From an uncultured Collinsella sp. (GTDB lineage Bacteria > Actinomycetota > Coriobacteriia > Coriobacteriales > Coriobacteriaceae): a stretch of DNA of 32,520 bases. Both the position numbers and the translations under genes were made by a program. The notes beneath the pieces are model-generated. The model saw only the letters and a program-made list of their open reading frames with translations, did not search any database and was not told the DNA's origin. The DNA lies in assembly GCA_958438125.1 (NCBI GenBank), contig CAUBQN010000004.1, positions 1 through 32,520 of the forward strand, given 5' to 3'. Position 1 is the first letter of the stretch, and every line of letters begins with the position of its first letter. Below are positions 13,695 to 20,059 of this stretch, one piece after another.

Positions 13695-16577
13695 ATGACG
13701 CTACTGTATTTCCTTACCCTGTTTCCGCTGGTACCGGCGCTGGGCATGCTGCTCGCGCGCGGTGACCGCGCCCGCGATGCGGTGGGACTCATAGGCTCCG
13801 GCATTATCATGGCGGTGACAGTTGTAGTCGCCGTCATGTTTTTTGGCACGGGTCCGCAGAGCTTTGAGGTTGCCCCCGGCACCTCGCATGTGCTCTCGAT
13901 CACCAGCTCCGTCATCGACGTAATTCTGTGCGCCGTCATCCTGTACAACGCGTACAAATATAGGAACGCGCTTACCGGTGTGCTCGGCGTGGTGCAGCTG
14001 GCGGGCTCGATTGCCTTCGCGACCATGACGTTGCCTGCGGCCGAGGCCGTCACCGCAACGCCGCTCTACCTAGACTACATGAGTGTGATCATGGTGCTCG
14101 CCGTCGGCATTGTCGGCAGCCTGATCTGCGTGTATGCCTTGGGTTATATGAAGGACTTCCAGGCCCATGACGAGCACGAGGCTGCGCTGCGCGGGCAGAC
14201 CGCGCCCGACCGACGCCCGCAGTTCCTGGCACTTATGTTCCTGTTCCTCTCGGCCATGTTCGTCATCGTGACGAGCGACAACCTTGAGTGGCTGTTCTGC
14301 GGCTGGGAAATCACCACCGTGTGCTCGTTCCTCATGATTGGCTACACGCGCACGCCCGAGGCCATTAAAAACGCCTTCACCCAGATCATCCTTAACATGC
14401 TGGGCGGCATCGCGTTTTTGGCGGGCCTTATGTTCCTGCACGTCAACGGCATGCCGCTGACCATCTCGGGCATGATCGAGCTTTCCGGCGCCGGAACCGC
14501 GCAATCCGCGCTGCTGGTGATGCCGGTCGTTCTGCTGTCGCTCGCCGCACTCACCAAGGCCGCACAGATGCCGTTCCACACGTGGCTGTTGGGTGCCATG
14601 GTTGCCCCCACGCCCACGAGCGCCCTGCTGCACTCGTCCACCATGGTCAAGGCCGGCGTGTTCCTGATGGTCAAGCTGAGCCCGCTCTATGCCATCTATC
14701 CCGTGACCGGCTTTATGGTCACGAGTGTGGGCGCCATCACGTTTTTGCTCGCTGCCCTCATGGCCATCTCGCAGAGCAACGCCAAACGCGTGCTCGCGTA
14801 CTCCACCATTTCCAACTTGGGCCTCATCAGTGCCTGCCTGGGTGTCGGCGCGCCCGAGGCCGTATGGGCGGCCATCTTCCTAATCCTGTTCCACACGGTG
14901 GCAAAGTCGCTGCTGTTCCTGTGCGTGGGCACGGCCGAGCATCATATCGGCAGCCGCGATATCGAGGACATGGACGGTATGTTCAGCCGCATGCCGCACC
15001 TGACGCGCCTGATGATGCTGGGCATCATGGGCATGTTTGTGGCGCCGTTTGGCATGCTCGTGTCCAAGTGGGGCGCCCTGGTGGCGTTTGCCCAGACCGG
15101 CAACGTGCTCATGATCATGGTGCTGGCCTTTGGCTCGGCCGCGACGTTCTTCTTCTGGGGCAAGTGGCTGGCCAAGCTTTCGGGCGTCGACCCCACGGCT
15201 CAAAACGTTGAGGTCAATGTCCATAAGACCGAATGGATGGCCCTCAACACCATCGCCGCGCTGCTGATTCTGTGCTGCGTGGCGTTCCCGGTAATCTCGA
15301 GCGGTCTGGTGTCGCCTTACTTGGCCATGGTGTTTGGCCGCGTGCCGTACGTTATCGGCAAGGACGCCATGTATCTGATGGTGGTTATCGTGGCTTTTAT
15401 CGCCGTGGTGCTGCTGACGTCGTTCCGCGTGAGCAATAAGCCGCACGTCAACGTGTACCTTTCGGGCGTGGGAACCGACAAATATCGCCATTTTCGCGGC
15501 TCGATGGGACACGAGGTGAAGGCTGAAAAGCGCAATTGGTACTCGGAGGACGCCCTTGGCGAGAAGCGTATTGGCCCCGCGGGTAGCGTCGTGTGCTGCA
15601 GCATTATCTTGTTTGCGCTGCTGTGTTGCGCGTGGATTGGGCCCGAGAGACTTGCCATGAGCGCGCCCTCGGTGCTGCGCGGCAAGTATTTCGAAGGTTC
15701 GGGTGTCGTGGGCATCTTTATAGGCACCGTGGCGTTTGCCTTGCTGGCGCCGCTTGTGGGCGGTTTGATTGACGGCCTTGACCGTAAGCTTTCGGCCCGC
15801 ATGCAGGGCCGTGTGGGTCCGCGTCTGCTGCAGCCCTTCTACGACGTTGCCAAGCTGCTGCGCAAAGCCCCTGCCAGCGTAAACACCATGGACGATACCT
15901 ATATGGCGTGTGCGCTCATCTTTACCGTGGTGGGCGGCGGCATCTTTGTGTCGGGCTCCAACACGCTGCTGTGCGCCTTTATGGTTACCCTCGCCGCGAT
16001 CTTTGTGGTGTTGGCGTCCGCCTCGACGCAAAGCCCGTTTGCCCAGGTCGGCGCCGATCGCGAGCTGCTGCAGGTTATGAGTTACGAGCCCGCCGTTTTG
16101 CTGATGAGCGTGGGCCTGTACCTTGCCACCGACAGCTTCGATTCCATCGCCGTGACGGGGCAGTCGGCTCCCATCATCGTGTACAGCGCGCCCATTTTCC
16201 TCGCGCTGCTCGCGGTGCTTACCATCAAGCTGCGCAAGTCGCCGTTTGACCTTTCGTACTCGCATCACGCGCATCAGGAGATCGTCCAGGGCGTCGCCAC
16301 CGAGATGAGCGGCGGCACGCTGGCCAAGATGACCCTTATGCACTGGTGCGAGACCGTGCTGTTTTTGATGTGGGTGGGCATGTTCTTTGTCTGGGACAAC
16401 CCCGTGAGCTGGGTTGTAGCCCTGGTCGTGATGGCCGCGACGTATTTTGTCGAGGTCCTGATCGACAACACCTTCGCACGCAGCACCTGGCGCAGCTGCT
16501 TTAGGCTCGGATGGGGCGTGGCGCTGGTGTTTGGCCTGCTCAACCTTATGCCCATCCTCGTCGACGTGTTTATTTAG
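13695..16577 (+). CDS. Ech-type hydrogenase membrane protein: fused antiporter-like (EchA/HyfB) and NuoH-like (EchB/HycD) subunits
   Basis: A 960-residue polytopic membrane protein. Residues 1 to about 580 are a proton-conducting antiporter module related to NuoL/HyfB: LEWLFCGWEITTVCSF holds the conserved membrane Glu, and LTKAAQMPFHTWLLGAM, APTPTSALLHSSTMVKAG the conserved Lys/His region. After a soluble linker (about 590-645) the chain continues as a NuoH/HycD-like anchor (about 665-960), with KLSARMQGRVGPRLLQPFYD and EIVQGVATEMSGG. In known Ech, Hyc and Hyf complexes these are separate proteins, so this is an in-frame fusion. The role is to couple electron transfer at the NiFe arm to ion translocation. 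ATG at 13695 follows GGGGGAG. It starts a tightly packed five-gene operon. Confidence 0.88.
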   Translation: MTLLYFLTLFPLVPALGMLLARGDRARDAVGLIGSGIIMAVTVVVAVMFFGTGPQSFEVAPGTSHVLSITSSVIDVILCAVILYNAYKYRNALTGVLGVVQLAGSIAFATMTLPAAEAVTATPLYLDYMSVIMVLAVGIVGSLICVYALGYMKDFQAHDEHEAALRGQTAPDRRPQFLALMFLFLSAMFVIVTSDNLEWLFCGWEITTVCSFLMIGYTRTPEAIKNAFTQIILNMLGGIAFLAGLMFLHVNGMPLTISGMIELSGAGTAQSALLVMPVVLLSLAALTKAAQMPFHTWLLGAMVAPTPTSALLHSSTMVKAGVFLMVKLSPLYAIYPVTGFMVTSVGAITFLLAALMAISQSNAKRVLAYSTISNLGLISACLGVGAPEAVWAAIFLILFHTVAKSLLFLCVGTAEHHIGSRDIEDMDGMFSRMPHLTRLMMLGIMGMFVAPFGMLVSKWGALVAFAQTGNVLMIMVLAFGSAATFFFWGKWLAKLSGVDPTAQNVEVNVHKTEWMALNTIAALLILCCVAFPVISSGLVSPYLAMVFGRVPYVIGKDAMYLMVVIVAFIAVVLLTSFRVSNKPHVNVYLSGVGTDKYRHFRGSMGHEVKAEKRNWYSEDALGEKRIGPAGSVVCCSIILFALLCCAWIGPERLAMSAPSVLRGKYFEGSGVVGIFIGTVAFALLAPLVGGLIDGLDRKLSARMQGRVGPRLLQPFYDVAKLLRKAPASVNTMDDTYMACALIFTVVGGGIFVSGSNTLLCAFMVTLAAIFVVLASASTQSPFAQVGADRELLQVMSYEPAVLLMSVGLYLATDSFDSIAVTGQSAPIIVYSAPIFLALLAVLTIKLRKSPFDLSYSHHAHQEIVQGVATEMSGGTLAKMTLMHWCETVLFLMWVGMFFVWDNPVSWVVALVVMAATYFVEVLIDNTFARSTWRSCFRLGWGVALVFGLLNLMPILVDVFI

Positions 16578-16589
16578 GAGACGGCATCC

Positions 16590-17180
16590 ATGGATCATAA
16601 AATGTCGCGCTCGCCGTGGGTCATTCATTACGACGGCTCGAGCTGCAACGGATGCGATATCGAGGTGCTGGCCTCGCTCACGCCGCTGTTCGATGCGGAG
16701 CGCTTTGGCGTGGTCAACACCGGCAACCCCAAGCATGCGGACATCTTTTTGGTGACGGGGTCGGTCAATGCCCAGAACCTGCCCGTCGTGCGCCAGATCT
16801 ACAGCCAGATGCTCGAGCCCAAGTGCGTGGTGGCGTGCGGCATTTGCGCGTGTTCGGGCGGCGTATTCCGCGATGCCTATAACGTGATCGGCGGCGTGGA
16901 CCGCGCGATTCCCGTGGACGTGTATGCGCCCGGGTGCGCCATTCGTCCCGAGACCGTGATCGATGCCATCGTGGAGGCGTGCGGCATCCTGGATCAGAAG
17001 GAGGCCGTGATGCGCGCCGGCGGTGACCCGCTTACCGTGGGCGGCGCTGCTACCTGGGATGGCGGCGTCGAGTTGGGCGAGGACGGGTTCGTGGCTGCAG
17101 CTGGGGCCGGGGCTGACGGTGCCGGTGACGCGCCTGCCGAGAAACCCACAGCGCCCGTCGCTGCAAAGGAGGCCGAGTAA
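16590..17180 (+). CDS. Ech-type NiFe hydrogenase small subunit (NuoB/HycG-like)
   Basis: A 196-residue iron-sulfur subunit that carries electrons from the ferredoxin-like subunit to the NiFe large subunit. The first about 140 residues match the NuoB/EchC fold: SSCNGCDIEVLASLTP gives the CxxC pair, ACGICACSGGVFRDAYNVIGG the third ligand region, and VYAPGCAIRPETVIDAI the fourth Cys. These would hold the single proximal [4Fe-4S] cluster. The last about 50 residues are low-complexity (Gly, Ala, Glu, Pro) and are not part of the family core. The start ATG lies 12 bases after the fused membrane gene; the stop overlaps the next ATG by one base (TAATG). The large-subunit ligands in the same operon rule out an ordinary complex I. 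Confidence 0.92.
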   Translation: MDHKMSRSPWVIHYDGSSCNGCDIEVLASLTPLFDAERFGVVNTGNPKHADIFLVTGSVNAQNLPVVRQIYSQMLEPKCVVACGICACSGGVFRDAYNVIGGVDRAIPVDVYAPGCAIRPETVIDAIVEACGILDQKEAVMRAGGDPLTVGGAATWDGGVELGEDGFVAAAGAGADGAGDAPAEKPTAPVAAKEAE

Positions 17181-17896
17181 TGCAAAAGGCTATCTATGCC
17201 ACCGTTGGGATCGACGAGCTTCTGTCGCATGTCCAGGCGCTCAAGGGCGTCGGCGCGCGCTTTGTGCAGATGCATGCCGAGCGCTGTGTGGACGACGGAT
17301 CGTATCGCCTGGTCTATACGTTTATCAACGTCCGCGCTGCTCAGGAGAATATTGCGCAGGACGGCAGCTATGCGATCGAGAACCTGGTGGTTGAGGGAAT
17401 TGATCAGTATCAGGAGATTCCGTCCATCAGCTCGTACTATCCGGCGGTATTTCCGTTTGAGAACGAAGCGCACGACCTGTTTGGGCTTGCCATCACCGAC
17501 ATGCAGATCGACTTTAAGGGCTTTTTCTACCAGGTCTCGACTGCCGAACCCATGAGCGTTATCACGCCCGAGGTGAAGGCCGCACGCGAGAAGGCCATGA
17601 AGGTCCGTGCCGCCGCCGAGGCCAAGGCGCGCAAAGCCGCGGCCGAAAAGGCCGCCGCGGCTGCGGCTGCTGCAGGGGAGGGTGCTGCGAGCGCCGGCGA
17701 CGCCGCGGGCGCCGCTGCTCAGCCCGCTGCGGCTGCCGGCTCCGATGCTCAGCACGATGAGGCCGCTGCGAAGGCCGCGCTCAAGGCTGCCGAGATGGAG
17801 GCAAAGCTCGCCGCCATGGATCCCGAGAAAGCGGCCAAGGTCCGCGCGGCGCTTGCCGCTAAGGCCGCCCGCGACAAGCAGAAAAAGGAGGCGTAA
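17180..17896 (+). CDS. Ech-type hydrogenase subunit, NuoC/EchD-like with Ala/Lys-rich tail
   Basis: A 238-residue protein. Residues 1 to about 130 match the 30-kDa/NuoC subunit that docks the peripheral arm: a mixed beta domain ending in YYPAVFPFENEAHDLFGL and MQIDFKGFFYQ. Residues about 135-238 are an extremely Ala-, Lys- and Glu-rich segment (many KAAAEKAAAAA-type stretches), predicted as a long helix or disordered tail and not present in typical EchD. It has no cofactor ligands. The start overlaps the small-subunit stop by one base and AAAGGAGG lies 9 bases upstream. It is probably a structural link between the small and large subunits. Confidence 0.86.
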   Translation: MQKAIYATVGIDELLSHVQALKGVGARFVQMHAERCVDDGSYRLVYTFINVRAAQENIAQDGSYAIENLVVEGIDQYQEIPSISSYYPAVFPFENEAHDLFGLAITDMQIDFKGFFYQVSTAEPMSVITPEVKAAREKAMKVRAAAEAKARKAAAEKAAAAAAAAGEGAASAGDAAGAAAQPAAAAGSDAQHDEAAAKAALKAAEMEAKLAAMDPEKAAKVRAALAAKAARDKQKKEA

Positions 17897-17901
17897 GGTC
17901 C

Positions 17902-18990
17902 ATGGCACATCGCTCCGTTATTCCGTTTGGCCCGCAGCACCCGGTGCTGCCCGAGCCGCTTCATCTGGACCTGGTGATCGAGGACGACCGCGTCATCGAG
18001 GCAATTCCGCAGATCGGCTTTGTTCACCGCGGACTCGAGAAGCTCACCGAAAAGCGCGATATGCACCAGTTTGGCTACATCGCTGAGCGCATCTGTGGCA
18101 TTTGCGCCGTGGGTCACAGCTATGGCTATGCCAGCGCCTGCGAGCGCATGCTCGACATCGAGGTGCCCGGCCGCGTGCAGTATATCCGCACCATTCTGCA
18201 CGAGCTTTCGCGCATCCACTCGCATCTGCTGTGGCTGGGCCTGCTCGCCGATGCCTTTGGCTTCGAGGCACTGTTCTATCGTTCGTGGACTCTGCGCGAG
18301 CAGATTCTCAAGATCTTTGAGAGCACTTGCGGCGGCCGCGTGATTCTGTCGATTAATGAGATCGGCGGCCTTAAGCACGATATCGAGGACTCCGAGCTGG
18401 CGGGCATTGTCGAGACGCTTGACGCCATGCGCCCCGACTACGAGGCTCTGGTGCATACGTTTTTGGACGATGCCAGCTGCGGCGAGCGCCTGCATGGCGT
18501 GGGCGTGATTAGCGAGAAGGATGCGCTGAATCTGTCGATGGTCGGCCCGTTCGGTCGCGCCTCGGGCGTGGATTACGACGTGCGCATGTTCGGCGACGGC
18601 GCCTATGCGGATCTGGCTGCGTTTGAGCCCATCGTTGCTACCGATGGCGATTGCTATGCCCGCTGCCAGGTGCGCTGTGCCGAGGTCACGCAGGCCATGG
18701 ACATCATCGAGGAGCTTGTGGGCAAGATCCCGCACGACGGCATCGGCGGGCGCACCAAGCTCACGCCGGCCGACGGCGCGCGTGGCGAGGTTGTGATTGA
18801 GCAGCCGCGTGGCGAGGCGTATTACTATGTGCGCGGCAACGGCACCAAGAACCTGGATCGCTTCCGCGTGCGCACGCCGACGTCGCAGAACCTGGCGGGT
18901 CTGACACATGCGCTGCAGGGCGTGCTCCTTGCCAACGTGCCCATGATTATCCTGACCATCGACCCCTGTATTAGCTGCACGGAAAGGTAG
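17902..18990 (+). CDS. Ech-type NiFe hydrogenase catalytic large subunit (NuoD/EchE-like)
   Basis: A 362-residue catalytic subunit that reduces protons to H2 (or the reverse) at a NiFe site in the cytoplasm. Both Cys pairs that bind nickel are present: ERICGICAVGHSYG near residue 70 and DPCISCTER at the extreme C-terminus. This separates it from NuoD of complex I, which lacks them. QIGFVHRGLEKL and HSHLLWLGLLADAFGFE are family stretches. The chain ends right after the second Cys pair with no cleavable extension, so no maturation protease would be needed, a state reported for some group 4 and sensory enzymes. Maturation (hyp) genes are not in this window. It follows the NuoC-like gene by 5 bases. 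Confidence 0.95.
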   Translation: MAHRSVIPFGPQHPVLPEPLHLDLVIEDDRVIEAIPQIGFVHRGLEKLTEKRDMHQFGYIAERICGICAVGHSYGYASACERMLDIEVPGRVQYIRTILHELSRIHSHLLWLGLLADAFGFEALFYRSWTLREQILKIFESTCGGRVILSINEIGGLKHDIEDSELAGIVETLDAMRPDYEALVHTFLDDASCGERLHGVGVISEKDALNLSMVGPFGRASGVDYDVRMFGDGAYADLAAFEPIVATDGDCYARCQVRCAEVTQAMDIIEELVGKIPHDGIGGRTKLTPADGARGEVVIEQPRGEAYYYVRGNGTKNLDRFRVRTPTSQNLAGLTHALQGVLLANVPMIILTIDPCISCTER

Positions 18991-18997
18991 GCGCGGC

Positions 18998-19339
18998 ATG
19001 AGTTTGCTGACATTTGCCAAGACAGCCTTGGGCTCTATGGTCAAGCAGCCGGTCACGGTGTGCTATCCGCAGGAGAAGCTGACGGCTCCCGAGCGCCTGC
19101 GCGGGCATATCGTCAACGACATGGACGTGTGCATTTGCTGCGGTATGTGCGCGCGTCGCTGTCCGGCGGGCGCGCTCGCGGTCGATCGCAAGGGTGGAAC
19201 GTGGTCGATCGACCCGTATGTCTGCGTGGTGTGCGGTGAGTGCATCGAGAGCTGCCCCAAGCACTGCTTGACTATGGACACCGCCCGCACCCCAGTCGCA
19301 GCGGACAAGACTCCCACGGTAGAAACCAAACCGGAATAG
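18998..19339 (+). CDS. Ech-type hydrogenase ferredoxin-like subunit, 2[4Fe-4S] (NuoI/EchF-like)
   Basis: A 113-residue iron-sulfur protein with two CxxCxxCxxxC cluster motifs: CICCGMCARRC (about residues 45-55) and CVVCGECIESC (about 76-86), each followed by Pro. It should accept electrons from soluble ferredoxin and pass them to the small subunit. The first 35 residues include FAKTALGSMVKQPVTVCYP, the amphipathic start typical of NuoI-type subunits. It ends the operon 8 bases after the large subunit. The stop codon lies within an 11-base tandem repeat, and a perfect hairpin follows. No dehydrogenase or formate module is nearby, so ferredoxin is the likely partner. Confidence 0.93.
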   Translation: MSLLTFAKTALGSMVKQPVTVCYPQEKLTAPERLRGHIVNDMDVCICCGMCARRCPAGALAVDRKGGTWSIDPYVCVVCGECIESCPKHCLTMDTARTPVAADKTPTVETKPE

Positions 19340-19361
19340 AGCTGGAATAGAGCTGGAATAG
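19333..19361 (+). repeat. 11-bp tandem repeat at the end of the hydrogenase operon
   Basis: GGAATAGAGCT occurs twice in tandem (19333-19343, 19344-19354) and then as a partial copy GGAATAG. The first copy contains the stop codon of the ferredoxin subunit, and each following copy has an in-frame or near-frame TAG. Confidence 0.85.
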
Positions 19362-19394
19362 GGACCGGTGGGGCAAAAATGCCCCACCGGTCCC
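19361..19394 (+). terminator. Perfect hairpin after the hydrogenase operon
   Basis: GGGACCGGTGGGGC and GCCCCACCGGTCCC form a perfect 14-bp stem with a six-base loop (AAAAAT). There is no T tail, so it may stabilise the 3' end or terminate with help. The downstream gap to 20059 is filled by A, C and B repeats and an operator-like cluster; it holds no gene. Confidence 0.7.
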
Positions 19395-19423
19395 GCGCTT
19401 AAACGCGCGGTTAAGCTTCCGCT

Positions 19424-19586
19424 AACAAAACTGTGCCGGTTTACTACGACAAATCGCCTACTCCTAACCACACCGCATGTGGTAAAACCAAAACCGCAGG
19501 TAGATAGCCTGCCGTTTTGCGAAAAAGCCACGCGTGGTCGGGCGCTTTCTTTTTTATCGTAGTAAACCGGCATAGTTTTGAAATGG
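19424..19586 (+). repeat. Intergenic long palindrome, type A copy 2
   Basis: The arms AAAACTGTGCCGGTTTACTA (from 19427) and TAGTAAACCGGCATAGTTTT (to about 19579) pair with one mismatch. The inner sequence has CTAACCACACC and AAAACCGCAGGTAG, then GCCTGCCGTTTT, a damaged version of the shared core. The arm carries CTACGAC in place of ACGGGGC seen in copies 1 and 3. Confidence 0.82.
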
Positions 19587-19610
19587 CACCATATCGGTAA
19601 CAGCCCTTGA

Positions 19611-19655
19611 TCTCCCGTGGACGGAGGGAAACGGATTATTTTGGCTTCGCGAGGG
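19611..19655 (+). repeat. Conserved intergenic tag, type C copy 3
   Basis: GGACGGAGGGAAACGGATTA followed by TTTTGGCTTCGCGAGGG. It lies between palindromes A2 and B2. Confidence 0.7.
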
Positions 19656-19673
19656 CCGCTGCGTGACCCATCT

Positions 19674-19833
19674 GCCACGAAATGGGCCTATCTACTACGT
19701 TTAGGCTGCTACCCTCAACCATGGCGAACAACGCAAAAACAAAACCGCAGGTAAAATGCCTGCGGTTTTTTATGAAACGCGGCTATGGTCAGGGGTATCG
19801 GGTCAAACGTAGTAGACGGGCCGGTTTCGTGGC
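19674..19833 (+). repeat. Intergenic long palindrome, type B copy 2
   Basis: The arms at 19674-19703 and 19804-19833 are inverted copies (CCTATCTACTACGTTT with AAACGTAGTAGACGGG, flanked by CCACGAAAT and complement). Interior: ACCCTCAACCATGG, then the terminator core. It closely matches B1 (reversed) and B3. Confidence 0.87.
19741..19771. terminator. Terminator-like core hairpin of palindrome B2
   Basis: AAAACCGCAGG and CCTGCGGTTTT form an 11-bp stem around TAAAATG, followed by TTTT on the plus strand; the reverse strand also ends in a T run. It could insulate the adhesin gene from hydrogenase operon read-through. Confidence 0.7.
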
Positions 19834-19850
19834 GAGCGCCATCGACTGCC

Positions 19851-19896
19851 CCCTTCGGGGACGGAGGAAAGCGGATCATCTTTGCCTGATGGCTCC
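19851..19896 (+). repeat. Conserved intergenic tag, type C copy 4
   Basis: CCCTTCGGGGACGGAGGAAA then GCGGATCATCTTTGCC. It directly follows B2, as C5 follows B3. Confidence 0.7.
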
Positions 19897-19927
19897 GAGT
19901 CACACCTATTTTCCTGCGAAAACGCCG

Positions 19928-20007
19928 TGTCTCAACTTTGGTGAGACATTTGTCTCACGTTCAAAATCGAATTTGGAACGTGTGTCACCTGCCCAAATTG
20001 TGTCTCA
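19928..20007 (+). promoter_or_regulatory. Operator-like cluster upstream of the giant adhesin
   Basis: The word TGTCTCA occurs at 19928-19934, 19951-19957 and 20001-20007 and inverted (TGAGACA) at 19942-19948. The middle pair forms a perfect 18-bp palindrome, GTGAGACATTTGTCTCAC (19941-19958). Overlapping it, CACGTTC (19956-19962) and GAACGTG (19976-19982) make a second inverted pair. The last site is 53 bases before the start codon. This looks like binding sites of a dimeric regulator; no confident -35/-10 pair was found, so the promoter position is open. Confidence 0.6.
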
Positions 20008-20059
20008 TTCCGTAACTTTAGGCTGATGCAAGGTTTGAGCCTGCGAGAAGGGAGACGCG

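Noticed and set aside
14880..16736. Open frame of 618 codons on the minus strand across the hydrogenase membrane gene
   Set aside because: Composition is His/Gln/Arg-rich shadow translation; the plus strand encodes recognisable membrane subunit motifs.
13695..19339. Complex I (nuo) operon
   Set aside because: The large subunit has both NiFe Cys pairs and only five complex I-like genes are present, so it is a hydrogenase.
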